A stretch of DNA of 48,997 nt from Solimonas sp040377605. Lineage in GTDB: Bacteria; Pseudomonadota; Gammaproteobacteria; Nevskiales; Nevskiaceae. The DNA is taken from the NCBI GenBank assembly GCA_040377605.1, contig JBEIOK010000005.1, forward strand, positions 1-48,997, read 5' to 3'. A program made the position numbers and the translations under genes. The notes below the pieces were generated by a model. That model searched no databases, had not been told where the DNA came from, and saw only the letters and a program-made list of their open reading frames with translations. Below, one piece after another: positions 25,711-33,507 of this stretch (its first letter is position 1; each line of letters starts with the position of its first letter).

Positions 25711-28334
25711 GCTTCGTCCTCCGCGGCAGTGCCGGTGAGCAGCAGCAGTTCGGCGTCGTGCGAGCGGGCGGTGACGCGGCTGCCGAGTTCGGCGCGGCCC
25801 GCGAGGAAGCCGCGCGCCGCGCCGTCCAGGGCTTCGCGCCACTGCGCCAATGTGGTCTCCCAGCGCTGGTCATAGCGTCCGGGGCTGGGCTCGATCAGGC
25901 GTTCGCGCCAGTTGGTGCGGGCGACGAAGGCGGGATGTCCGTCCTTCAGATGCGCAAAGCAGATGCCGTCAACCTGCGGCACACCGGTGGCGTCGCCGAC
26001 GGCATGGCTGGCATACAGCGGCAGTTGGGGCTCCTGCAGCGTTTCGGCATTCCAGCCGCGCGGGTGGGCGTCACGGCCGGTCTTGTAGTCCAGCACCAGC
26101 CAGCGCTCGCCGAATTCGGTCTGCACGCGGTCGATGCGGTCGATGCGCAACCGCAGCGGCAGCCCGCCGACCACCGTGCGCACCTCCGTTTCCAGATGCG
26201 CGACGGTGAAGGCGTCGATGCGACGCCGCTCATGGCCCAGCCATTGACCCATCACGTCGAGCAGGCGTGCGCGTTCGAGCTGCACCTGCGCGCGACCGTA
26301 GTCTGCGGCGGGCATCGCGCGCTCCAGTCGTGCGTCGAGCGCCTCGGTGATGCGCTGCGTCAGCGTGGCCTCGTCGAGTGCCGCGAGTCCGGCATGATCG
26401 CGCAGCACCGTCCACAGATCCTGCAGTACGCCGTGTACCAGCGTGCCCTGGCGGCGGGCATCGAGGCCGCGCGAGGGTCGCGGTAGCGATTCGACACCGA
26501 GCCGATAGCGACAGAACGCAAAGAACGGGGATTCAAACCAGGATTTGAACAGCGCCGAATCCGCGCGCAACGCGGCGAGTTCCGCCGCATCGACGGCCGG
26601 CACCGCGTCCTGCGCAGGCCAGTGCAGTCGGGCGCCGGCAGAGACGTAGCGCTCCAGGGTGGATGCGTCCACGGGCGCGTCCACGGGCGTCCACGGTGCG
26701 CTGCCGCCGAACAGCGGCGACGGGGTCTGCTCCGCGCCATTGGCGTCGGTGGCCGGCGCGTAGAGCTGCACCCGCGGCGCGCGGCTGCACAGGTGCTCGG
26801 CCAGCGTGCGCGCGCGCGCCAGCCAGTGCGCGGGCAGCGCGCCCGGCACACCGGCCCGTTGTTGTGCCTCCAGCGGCAGAAAGGGGCTGGGGGTGGCCGC
26901 CCCCGGAAAGCTGCCGCCGCCGAGGTCGGCGACAAACAGGGCGTCGCAGGGCAGGCCGACGACCTCGTCCAGCGGCAGGATCTGGATCGGCTGCGTGGTC
27001 TCCACCCGTGGATCGAAGCGGGTACTGCGCGTCAGGTCGGCCAGCCAGCGGCCGGCCTCGGCACGACGCACGCGGCCGAGCTGGCCATCCATGGCCGCGA
27101 GCCGGTTCAGTGCCTGCTCCCAGTCGCGGATCGCCTGGAAGGCGAGCGAATCCGGCGCTGTGCTGCCAGGCCAACCCAGCGCCTGCAGGCGCGCGCGGTA
27201 GTGGAGGGCCCAGTCGCTGGGCAGCGCGCGGGCCGGTGCGCCCCGCAGCAGATCGAATAGGGCCTGGAAGCGGGCGCGCAACGGCTCCGGCAGGGTCTCC
27301 AGCACGCGTGTGAGTCGCACGCGCGGCCAGCCGCGATCGCGGAGCTGTTCGTCAGCGGCGGCCGTGGCCCTGCGCTCGGGCTCCGACCACAGGGCAGTGG
27401 ACAGCAGCAGGCGACTGATGGCGGCGGGCTCGTTGTCGTCGAGTTCCAGCGCGGTGATTTCCAGGGCGACCGCCACCCACGGGTGCTCGGCCAGCGGACG
27501 GCCGGTGCCCCAGCGCCAGGGCAGGGCACGGCTGCTGCCGTCGATCTGCTGCAGCCAGGGCGCGAGGATCGGCCGGAACGCGCTTTCGACCGCTTCGCGC
27601 TGTGCGTCGGGATCCGGCAGCGCCACGATCAGGCGTGGGGGTGGCTGCGCGGTGTCGAGGGTGGCGGTCAGGTGTTCGCGCAGGGCGACGGCGATCTGCC
27701 GGTACTGCGCCTCCGCGTCCGGGGGCTGGAGGTGCTGCAGGGTCGTTGCGCCCAGCCGTCCGACCGGCACCTGTTCCAGCGCGCAGCCGGCTTCGCTCAG
27801 GGCGTCGAGCAGTGCCTGCTCTGCCGGGGTGGGCGCCTCCAGGAACCCGCAGAGTCGCAGCTGTGCCGGTGCCCGCAGGCGTCGCTCGCGCAGGCCGCGC
27901 GTGACGGCCGCCGGCAGTTCGGCCGCGCCGATCCAGCGCTCGCGCTGCTTGCGTGCCTGCACCTGACGACGCCAGCGCAGGAACGCGACGTGCTCCTCGC
28001 GCGCCGACGACAGACGCTCGGGATCGAGCCGGTAGCGGTGGGCGATCTGATCGGCGCGGCGGGCTTCGCGTGCGGCCGCCAGCGGTGCCAGCAGGCGTGC
28101 GCTGCCCTCGTCGGCAGCCACGGCATCGCGCCACAGCACCAGCTCCTGGGTGGCGTTGAGCAACTGCTCGGCGGGCCAGCTCGCGGTCCACTGGTCCTGC
28201 ACCCACTGTCGCAGGCTCTTGATCTGGGGGGCTTCCCAGACCGCAGCGCCCGAGGCGCGCGCGGCCAGGCTGTGATCCTCGCGCAGCGCGCGGGCGAGGC
28301 GATCGGTAGCGGTCAGGGTCAGCACGGACGACAT
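25707..28334 (-). CDS. AddB-like PD-(D/E)XK nuclease, DNA repair partner
   Basis: 875 residues. The N-terminal half resembles an inactivated helicase-like scaffold with no clear Walker A. The C-terminal region carries the RecB-type nuclease core, seen as RWLVLDYKTGRDAH, with the preceding LRIDRIDRVQ strand. Translational coupling to the helicase-nuclease gene by GTGA makes a heterodimeric end-resection enzyme likely. I do not see a clear four-cysteine iron-sulfur set like that of Bacillus AddB. A short run of three near-identical CCACGGGCG units near 26675 lies within it and is phase-preserving coding sequence. Confidence 0.87.
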   Translation of the reverse strand: MSSVLTLTATDRLARALREDHSLAARASGAAVWEAPQIKSLRQWVQDQWTASWPAEQLLNATQELVLWRDAVAADEGSARLLAPLAAAREARRADQIAHRYRLDPERLSSAREEHVAFLRWRRQVQARKQRERWIGAAELPAAVTRGLRERRLRAPAQLRLCGFLEAPTPAEQALLDALSEAGCALEQVPVGRLGATTLQHLQPPDAEAQYRQIAVALREHLTATLDTAQPPPRLIVALPDPDAQREAVESAFRPILAPWLQQIDGSSRALPWRWGTGRPLAEHPWVAVALEITALELDDNEPAAISRLLLSTALWSEPERRATAAADEQLRDRGWPRVRLTRVLETLPEPLRARFQALFDLLRGAPARALPSDWALHYRARLQALGWPGSTAPDSLAFQAIRDWEQALNRLAAMDGQLGRVRRAEAGRWLADLTRSTRFDPRVETTQPIQILPLDEVVGLPCDALFVADLGGGSFPGAATPSPFLPLEAQQRAGVPGALPAHWLARARTLAEHLCSRAPRVQLYAPATDANGAEQTPSPLFGGSAPWTPVDAPVDASTLERYVSAGARLHWPAQDAVPAVDAAELAALRADSALFKSWFESPFFAFCRYRLGVESLPRPSRGLDARRQGTLVHGVLQDLWTVLRDHAGLAALDEATLTQRITEALDARLERAMPAADYGRAQVQLERARLLDVMGQWLGHERRRIDAFTVAHLETEVRTVVGGLPLRLRIDRIDRVQTEFGERWLVLDYKTGRDAHPRGWNAETLQEPQLPLYASHAVGDATGVPQVDGICFAHLKDGHPAFVARTNWRERLIEPSPGRYDQRWETTLAQWREALDGAARGFLAGRAELGSRVTARSHDAELLLLTGTAAEDEA

Positions 28335-28413
28335 GATGCCGGGTTGTTCGGGGTCATGGCCGCATCCTGCGCCCGGTCAGGCTCAGAACCCGAGCCCGAC
28401 GGCCGCACAACTG

Positions 28414-28438
28414 AAACGGCCCCCTTGCGGGGGCCGTC
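28414..28438 (-). terminator. Terminator after fdxA
   Basis: On the minus strand, ACGGCCCCC and GGGGGCCGT pair around GCAA and are followed by TTC. It lies 28 bp beyond the fdxA stop. Confidence 0.8.
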
Positions 28439-28465
28439 GGCGACAGCGGGGTGTCGCGGCGCGAC

Positions 28466-28789
28466 TCAGCGCTCGAGCAGCGCCAGCTTGCCCGGCTTGC
28501 CGTCCCATTCCTTGGCCTCGGCCGTGGCCTCCTGACGCTCGGTGATGACCGGCCAGATCTTGGTCAGCTCCGCGTTCAGGGCCTTGAACTGGGCCTGATG
28601 TTCCGGAAGATCGTCCTCGGCAAAGATCGCCTCCGCCGGGCATTCGGGCTCGCACAGCGTGCAGTCGATGCACTCCTCGGGATCGATCACCAGAAAGTTG
28701 GGGCCTTCGTGGAAGCAGTCGACCGGGCAGACCTCGACACAGTCGGTGTACTTGCACTTGATGCAGTTCTCAGTGACGACGAAAGTCAT
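28466..28789 (-). CDS. fdxA: Seven-iron ferredoxin FdxA
   Basis: 107 residues, standard for this ferredoxin. The cysteine pattern is C9-x2-C12-x4-C17-x3-C21-P and C40-x2-C43-x2-C46-x3-C50-P, as in [3Fe-4S][4Fe-4S] ferredoxins of the Azotobacter FdI type, with the characteristic helical C-terminal extension. It is a cytoplasmic electron carrier; its partner enzyme cannot be told here. It is flanked by its own terminator and probably monocistronic. Confidence 0.95.
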   Translation of the reverse strand: MTFVVTENCIKCKYTDCVEVCPVDCFHEGPNFLVIDPEECIDCTLCEPECPAEAIFAEDDLPEHQAQFKALNAELTKIWPVITERQEATAEAKEWDGKPGKLALLER

Positions 28790-28889
28790 GGTGCGCTCGC
28801 AAAACGGGTTGCCGGAGTCAGGGGGCGCGTAGTGTAAACGATCAATTTGCCGACGGGCCCCGTCTGGCCGGAGTAGCGACCGGCAGCGC

Positions 28890-29486
28890 CTAGCCCGCGG
28901 GATCGTCGCCGGCGACCTCGGGCCGTTGTGGCGGCCGTGGGCGACGGGTCAGATCGACGTGATGGATGCGCTCCACGCCCTGGCGACGATCCTCGAAATA
29001 GGCCTTGAGGCTGTGCCAGATCGTGGGAAAGGCGATGTCGTCCCACGGGATCTCGTCCTCGCGCATCAGCCGCACTTCACTGCTCTCCGGGGTGGCACCG
29101 AAATGCTCCGCCGTCATGCGGCCGCGATGGATCAGGTACACCTGACTGACATAGGGCACGTTGATCACCATCAGCAGGCCGCCCACCGCAATCTCGGCCA
29201 GCGCCTCTTCACGGGCCTCGCGCGCGGCGCCTTCGCCACTGGTTTCGTGCAGCTCCATGAAGCCGGCCGGAAAGGTCCACAGCCCCCGTCGGGGCTCGAT
29301 GTCGCGGCGGCACATCAGGATGCGGCCGTCTGGCGCCTCGGGCACGACGCCGACGATCACCTTCGGATTCCGGTACTGCACGTGACCGCAAGCGGTGCAG
29401 ACATGGCGCGGCAGATGGTCGCCCGCAGGCACGCGGACTTCCACGGGATGACCGCAGGCATTGCAGTGGCGGATGTCGGATTCCAT
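28890..29486 (-). CDS. Nudix hydrolase with N-terminal zinc ribbon
   Basis: 198 residues. A zinc ribbon (C8-x2-C11 and C30-x2-C33) precedes the Nudix box, where GFMELHETSGEGAAREAREE fits G-x5-E-x7-RE-x2-EE. This architecture is shared with the NudC-like and ADP-ribose/NAD pyrophosphatase groups, so the substrate is a nucleoside diphosphate derivative that cannot be specified. A long polar C-terminal tail is present. The gap to fdxA is 100 bp. Confidence 0.88.
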   Translation of the reverse strand: MESDIRHCNACGHPVEVRVPAGDHLPRHVCTACGHVQYRNPKVIVGVVPEAPDGRILMCRRDIEPRRGLWTFPAGFMELHETSGEGAAREAREEALAEIAVGGLLMVINVPYVSQVYLIHRGRMTAEHFGATPESSEVRLMREDEIPWDDIAFPTIWHSLKAYFEDRRQGVERIHHVDLTRRPRPPQRPEVAGDDPAG

Positions 29487-29602
29487 GGGGGTCTTTGGCA
29501 GCGGCGCGTCACTATAGCGCCTCAGTGGATTTGCGCCGAAAAATCGGTGAACATCCGGGCCTAACTAAACCAACCACTGTCGTTGTCGCGTAAGGGGGAG
29601 TC

Positions 29603-30445
29603 ATGAAAAATCAGTTGAGCGCACTGCTGCTGGGGCTGTTCGTTGCATTGCCGGTCGCCGCACAGGACGAGATGCCGGTCGATGAGTCGGCGGCGATGGA
29701 AGAAGCCGTCGTCGACGAGAGCCTCAGCGCCGAAGCGCCGGCGGAGGGCCTCAGCGAGGACATGGCGGCCGGCGACGCAATGGCCGAAGAAGGGTCGGCT
29801 GATGCGGCGGCCCTGGACGATCCGGGCGTCACCGACGACACCGCCGCCAGCGCCGAAGCGACGGCCGAGACGACCGAAGAAGTGCCGGTCGACGACGGCA
29901 GCAGCGAGGTCGCCGCCGATGACAGCTACGAGGAAACGACGGGCACGACCGGCGAGCCATTCAAGATGTACGTGGGTCTGGACCGCGCCTGGGCAACGGC
30001 CACCTTCTCCAACGACACCCTCGCCGCGCGCTTCGGCGGTGACGAGTTCGATTCCGAGTTCTACCGCGTGCGCATCGGTGCCCGCGTGTTCGATGCCATC
30101 AGCCTGGAAGCCCAGATCGGTGTGTCCGACGAGGAAGGCAGCGAGCCGGGCAAGTTCGAGGTTGCCGAGTATTACGGCGTGTTCGTCGTGCCGACGGGCG
30201 TACTGTTCAACCTCGTCGAGGTTGCCGCGCCGGTGGGCTACTCGATGATGTCGGTCGAGCGCGGCAACGTCAGCGAGGACATTGATGGTGTGAGCTTCGG
30301 TCTGAACATCGAGATCCCGTTGCTGACGGGGGTCGAGTGGCTCCCCGACGTGCGCATCGGCGGCGGCGGCACCGTGTACCAGGCCGAGAAGAAGTCACGG
30401 GTCTACGGCTATCACGCCGGCCTGCGGATCGACTTCGGTCTCTGA
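29603..30445 (+). CDS. Outer-membrane beta-barrel protein with long acidic linker
   Basis: 280 residues. A signal peptide (cleavage after LPVAA, residue 20) is followed by a segment from about 21 to 119 that has no Lys or Arg; about a third of its residues are Asp or Glu and most others Ala, Ser, Thr or Val. The remaining 160 residues alternate as amphipathic strands (FKMYVGLDRAWA, YRVRIGARVF, YHAGLRIDFGL) typical of a small OmpA/OMP_b-brl-type barrel. A good ribosome binding site (AAGGGGGAG) precedes the ATG. It is flanked downstream by a strong terminator. Function is unknown. Confidence 0.8.
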   Translation: MKNQLSALLLGLFVALPVAAQDEMPVDESAAMEEAVVDESLSAEAPAEGLSEDMAAGDAMAEEGSADAAALDDPGVTDDTAASAEATAETTEEVPVDDGSSEVAADDSYEETTGTTGEPFKMYVGLDRAWATATFSNDTLAARFGGDEFDSEFYRVRIGARVFDAISLEAQIGVSDEEGSEPGKFEVAEYYGVFVVPTGVLFNLVEVAAPVGYSMMSVERGNVSEDIDGVSFGLNIEIPLLTGVEWLPDVRIGGGGTVYQAEKKSRVYGYHAGLRIDFGL

Positions 30446-30468
30446 GTCCCTTCACGCAAGGGCTGAAC

Positions 30469-30496
30469 AAAAAAGCGGCTTCGGCCGCTTTTCTGT
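30469..30496 (+). terminator. Rho-independent terminator after the acidic barrel gene
   Basis: AAAAGCGGC-TTCG-GCCGCTTTT, a stable tetraloop hairpin with a T-run on the plus strand and an A-run upstream. It could act in both directions. Confidence 0.92.
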
Positions 30497-30518
30497 TGCC
30501 CGGCCGTCGCGGGTGGTG

Positions 30519-30547
30519 CTGGATACCGCGCGGCAGACGCCTATAAT
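30519..30547 (+). promoter_or_regulatory. Promoter of tRNA-Leu
   Basis: A perfect TATAAT at 30542-30547 lies 19 bp before the tRNA. The -35 region around 30519-30524 is weak. Confidence 0.65.
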
Positions 30548-30566
30548 GCCGGCCCCAGCGCATCGG

Positions 30567-30654
30567 GCCTGAGTGGCGGAATCGGTAGACGCAGCGGACT
30601 CAAAATCCGCCGAGGCAACCCCTCGTGAGAGTTCGAGTCTCTCCTTAGGCACCA
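30567..30654 (+). tRNA. tRNA-Leu (anticodon CAA)
   Basis: An 88-nt class II tRNA. The acceptor stem GCCTGAG pairs with CTTAGGC, the anticodon stem GCGGA/TCCGC holds loop CTCAAAA (anticodon CAA, reading UUG), the long variable arm is CGAGGCAACCCCTCG, and the T arm is AGAGTTCGAGTCTCT. A73 and CCA are encoded. It lies 38 bp upstream of queA, a placement seen in other gammaproteobacteria. Confidence 0.97.
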
Positions 30655-30691
30655 TCCCTTTGCGCATCTCCCCGACCGTTCACGTCCAGGC

Positions 30692-31723
30692 ATGCGCCGT
30701 TCCGACTTCCACTACGAACTGCCGGCCGAACTGATTGCGCAGTACCCCACGCCGCAGCGCTCCGCCAGCCGGCTGCTGTGCGTGGCGGCGGGCGGAACCG
30801 ACGATCGGTGCATCGCCGAACTGCCCGCGCTGCTGCAGCCGGGTGACCTGCTGGTGTTCAATGACACGCGCGTGATCCCGGCGCGGCTGCACGGCGAGAA
30901 GCCGACCGGCGGCAAGGTCGAGATCCTGGTCGAGCGCGTGCTCGACGCCCATGAATTCCTGGCGCAGCTCGGCGTCAGCAAGAAGCCCAAGGCCGGCGGC
31001 GAGATCCGCGTTGGCGCGGACATGTTGCGGGTGCTGGGACGCGAGGACGACCTCTTTCATCTGCGCTACGACGGCGTCGACGGGCTCGACGCCTTCCTGC
31101 AGCGCGCCGGCGAACTGCCGCTGCCGCCCTACATCGCGCACACGCCGGACGCGGCCGATGCGCAGCGCTACCAGACCGTCTACGCGCGGGTACCGGGCGC
31201 GGTCGCGGCGCCGACGGCGGGGCTGCATTTCGACGAAGCGCTGCTGACGGCGCTGCGCGAGCGCGGCGTCGAATCCGGCTATCTGACCCTGCACGTCGGG
31301 GCCGGCACGTTCCAGCCGGTGCGCGTTGACGACCTGTCCGAGCACCGCATGCACAGCGAGCGCTATGCGATCGACGCCGCGCTGTGTGACCGCATCGCGC
31401 AGGTGCGCGCACGGGGCGGCCGCGTGATCGCGATCGGCACGACGGCGGCGCGCGCGCTGGAGTCCGCGGCGCTGGCGCAGGACGCGCGCGGCACGCTGGC
31501 GCCACAGCAGGGTGAGACGCGGTTGTTCATCACGCCAGGGTTCGCGTTCCGCATCGTCGACCGGCTGCTGACCAACTTCCACCTGCCGGAGAGCACGCTG
31601 ATGATGCTGGTCACCGCCTTCGGCGGCTACGAGCGCGTCATGGCGGCGTATCGCCATGCGGTAGCGCAGCGCTACCGCTTCTTCAGCTACGGCGATGCGA
31701 TGCTGATCGACCGCGCCGCTTAG
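30692..31723 (+). CDS. queA: tRNA preQ1(34) S-adenosylmethionine ribosyltransferase-isomerase QueA
   Basis: 343 residues, normal for QueA. The start MRRSDFHYELPAELIAQYP and motifs FNDTRVIPARLHGEK, AAPTAGLHFDEALL, HVGAGTFQPVR and NFHLPESTLMMLVTAFGG are hallmarks. It transfers the ribosyl part of SAM to preQ1 at tRNA position 34, forming epoxyqueuosine; Tgt, 0.6 kb downstream, catalyses the preceding step. Unlike in the usual queA-tgt order, a small gene on the opposite strand lies between them and overlaps the queA stop by 4 bp. Confidence 0.96.
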   Translation: MRRSDFHYELPAELIAQYPTPQRSASRLLCVAAGGTDDRCIAELPALLQPGDLLVFNDTRVIPARLHGEKPTGGKVEILVERVLDAHEFLAQLGVSKKPKAGGEIRVGADMLRVLGREDDLFHLRYDGVDGLDAFLQRAGELPLPPYIAHTPDAADAQRYQTVYARVPGAVAAPTAGLHFDEALLTALRERGVESGYLTLHVGAGTFQPVRVDDLSEHRMHSERYAIDAALCDRIAQVRARGGRVIAIGTTAARALESAALAQDARGTLAPQQGETRLFITPGFAFRIVDRLLTNFHLPESTLMMLVTAFGGYERVMAAYRHAVAQRYRFFSYGDAMLIDRAA

Positions 31724-32235
31724 AGCGCCGGGCGGTATCGCCGGCGCCAGGGCAGCGTCACCAGCCAGACCAGCGCGTTGAACAGGCCGCTGAACAGCAG
31801 CGCGCCGATCGCGCCGCAGATCAGCGCATCCGTCGTCAGCGGCAGGCCCGGCTTGAAGTCCTCCAGGGCGCCGCGCGCCAGCGGGCGATCGACGTCGACC
31901 ACGAGGTACCGCAGCTTCGCCCACAGGCTGTCGCCGCGCAGGACCAGCAGGTTCGCATCCATCTCGACGAGCTTGTCGCGGTCGCGTTGCAGCTTGTCGC
32001 CGATCTCCTGCACGCCACCGCCCGGTGCCGCGCGCAGGTCGCCGACGAGCCGGTCGAGGTTGCCGCCGTAGTGCGCGTCGGCCGTGCGCTGGTAGTCGCT
32101 GACCGAATCGGCGACTGCGTCGCGGTAGCCGGCGTAGCGCTGCGTGTAGTGATCCAGGAACTGCGGGATCTGCAGCGCCAGCAGCAGGCCCAGGGCGAAC
32201 AGGATGCGGTCAAGCAGGCCGACGAACAGTTTCAT
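31720..32235 (-). CDS. DUF2937-type membrane protein
   Basis: 171 residues from the ATG at 32233-32235. There is an N-terminal membrane helix (VGLLDRILFALGLLLALQIP), a periplasmic helical segment of about 100 residues, and a C-terminal pair of hydrophobic stretches (ICGAIGALLFSGLFNALVWL). The sequence resembles the DUF2937 family; function is unknown. The frame stays open far upstream, but that region is antisense to tgt. It lies between and opposite to queA and tgt. Confidence 0.8.
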   Translation of the reverse strand: MKLFVGLLDRILFALGLLLALQIPQFLDHYTQRYAGYRDAVADSVSDYQRTADAHYGGNLDRLVGDLRAAPGGGVQEIGDKLQRDRDKLVEMDANLLVLRGDSLWAKLRYLVVDVDRPLARGALEDFKPGLPLTTDALICGAIGALLFSGLFNALVWLVTLPWRRRYRPAL

Positions 32236-32272
32236 GCGCCCGACCGTACGCCGCAGCGTCGCAGGCGTCAAA

Positions 32273-32286
32273 GCTGAATGTTCAGC
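32273..32286. promoter_or_regulatory. Small perfect palindrome upstream of tgt
   Basis: GCTGAA-TG-TTCAGC lies between the divergent DUF2937 gene and tgt. A candidate tgt promoter overlaps it: TTCAGC (32281-32286), 16-bp spacer, ACAATA (32303-32308). Function inferred only from position. Confidence 0.35.
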
Positions 32287-32334
32287 GTTCGGCAAGCATG
32301 GGACAATACGCGTCCGCATCCACCCGCGTCGCCC

Positions 32335-33477
32335 GTGAAATTCGAACTGCTCGCCACTTCCGGCGCCGCCCGTCGCGGCCGTCTGCACTTCGACGGCCGC
32401 GGCAGCGTGGAGACGCCGGTGTTCATGCCGGTGGGCACCTACGGCACGGTCAAGGCGATGACGCCGGAGGAGCTGCGCGACATCGGGGCGCAGATCGTGC
32501 TCGGCAACACCTTTCACCTGATGCTGCGTCCGGGCGAGGAAACCATTCGCGACCTCGGCGGCCTGCACCGGTTCATGCAGTGGAGCGGTCCGATCCTGAC
32601 CGACTCCGGCGGCTTCCAGGTGTGGAGCCTGTCGGGCCTGCGCAAGATCACCGAGGAGGGCGTGAAGTTCGCCTCGCCCGTGAACGGCGACCGCATCTTC
32701 CTGTCGCCGGAACGCGCGGTGCAGGTGCAGCACGCGCTGGGCTCGGACATCGTCATGCAGTTCGACGAGTGCACGCCGTATCCGGCGACCGAGCAACAGG
32801 CGCGCAAGTCGATGGAGCTGTCGGCACGCTGGGGTGCGCGCTGCAAGACCGCGCACGGCGACAACCCGAATGCACTGTTCGGCATCGTACAGGGCGGCAT
32901 GCACCCGGAACTGCGCCGCGAGTCGCTGCGCCGGCTGACCGAGATCGGTTTCCACGGCTATGCGGTCGGTGGCCTGTCGGTCGGCGAGCCGGAGGAAGAA
33001 CGGCTGAAGGTGCTGGACGCGATCGGCCCGGAACTGCCGGCGACGCATCCGCACTACCTGATGGGTGTCGGCACGCCGCGCGACCTGGTGCAGGCGGTGG
33101 GTCGCGGCATCGACATGTTCGACTGCGTGATGCCGACGCGCAACGCGCGCAACGGTCACCTGTTCACGAGCCAGGGCGTGGTCAAGATCCGCAACGCGCA
33201 CTACAAGGCGGATGCGGCGCCGCTGGACCCGGCCTGCGACTGTTACACCTGCCAGCACTACTCGCGCGCCTACCTGCATCACCTCGACCGCTGCAACGAG
33301 ATCCTCGGCAGCCGGCTCAACACGATCCACAACCTGCGCTATTACCAGAACGTGATGCGGCGCATCCGCGACGCGATCGAGCAGGATCGCTACGGAGCGT
33401 TCGCTGCGGAATTCATTGCGTCACCGGAAGGCAAGGCAGCCAAGTCGAAAGCTGCGGCTGCCGTGCCGTCATCCTGA
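32335..33477 (+). CDS. tgt: tRNA-guanine transglycosylase Tgt
   Basis: 380 residues from the GTG at 32335, which aligns exactly with the usual start (KFELLATSGAARRGRL). Catalytic D90 is in ILTDSGGFQVWSL, the second Asp in GIDMFDCVMPTRNARNG, and the zinc ligands in CDCYTCQHYSRAYLHH. It exchanges guanine 34 for preQ1 in tRNAs with GUN anticodons. The frame is open to 32278 but without homology. The final two serine codons and the stop lie inside a REP-like palindrome, giving a lineage-specific tail. Confidence 0.96.
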   Translation: MKFELLATSGAARRGRLHFDGRGSVETPVFMPVGTYGTVKAMTPEELRDIGAQIVLGNTFHLMLRPGEETIRDLGGLHRFMQWSGPILTDSGGFQVWSLSGLRKITEEGVKFASPVNGDRIFLSPERAVQVQHALGSDIVMQFDECTPYPATEQQARKSMELSARWGARCKTAHGDNPNALFGIVQGGMHPELRRESLRRLTEIGFHGYAVGGLSVGEPEEERLKVLDAIGPELPATHPHYLMGVGTPRDLVQAVGRGIDMFDCVMPTRNARNGHLFTSQGVVKIRNAHYKADAAPLDPACDCYTCQHYSRAYLHHLDRCNEILGSRLNTIHNLRYYQNVMRRIRDAIEQDRYGAFAAEFIASPEGKAAKSKAAAAVPSS

Positions 33478-33501
33478 GCCTGTCGAAGGGCTCAGAGTGA
33501 C
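33468..33501. repeat. REP-like palindrome spanning the tgt stop codon
   Basis: Arms GTCATCCTGAGCC and GGCTCAGAGTGAC (11 of 13 paired) flank TGTCGAAG. The core CCTGAGCCTGTCGAAGGGC is a well-known dispersed intergenic repeat type in high-GC proteobacteria. The tgt TGA is at 33475-33477. It lies between convergent tgt and the amine oxidase gene. No second copy was noticed in the window. Confidence 0.85.
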
Positions 33502-33507
33502 AGGCCG

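Noticed and set aside
26665..26700. Three near-identical CCACGGGCG units
   Set aside because: Short, in-frame coding repetition (PVDAPVDA) inside the nuclease gene; not a separate repeat element.
32236..33330. N-terminal extension of the DUF2937 frame
   Set aside because: Antisense to tgt, which is unmistakable; the ATG at 32235 gives the normal membrane-protein start.
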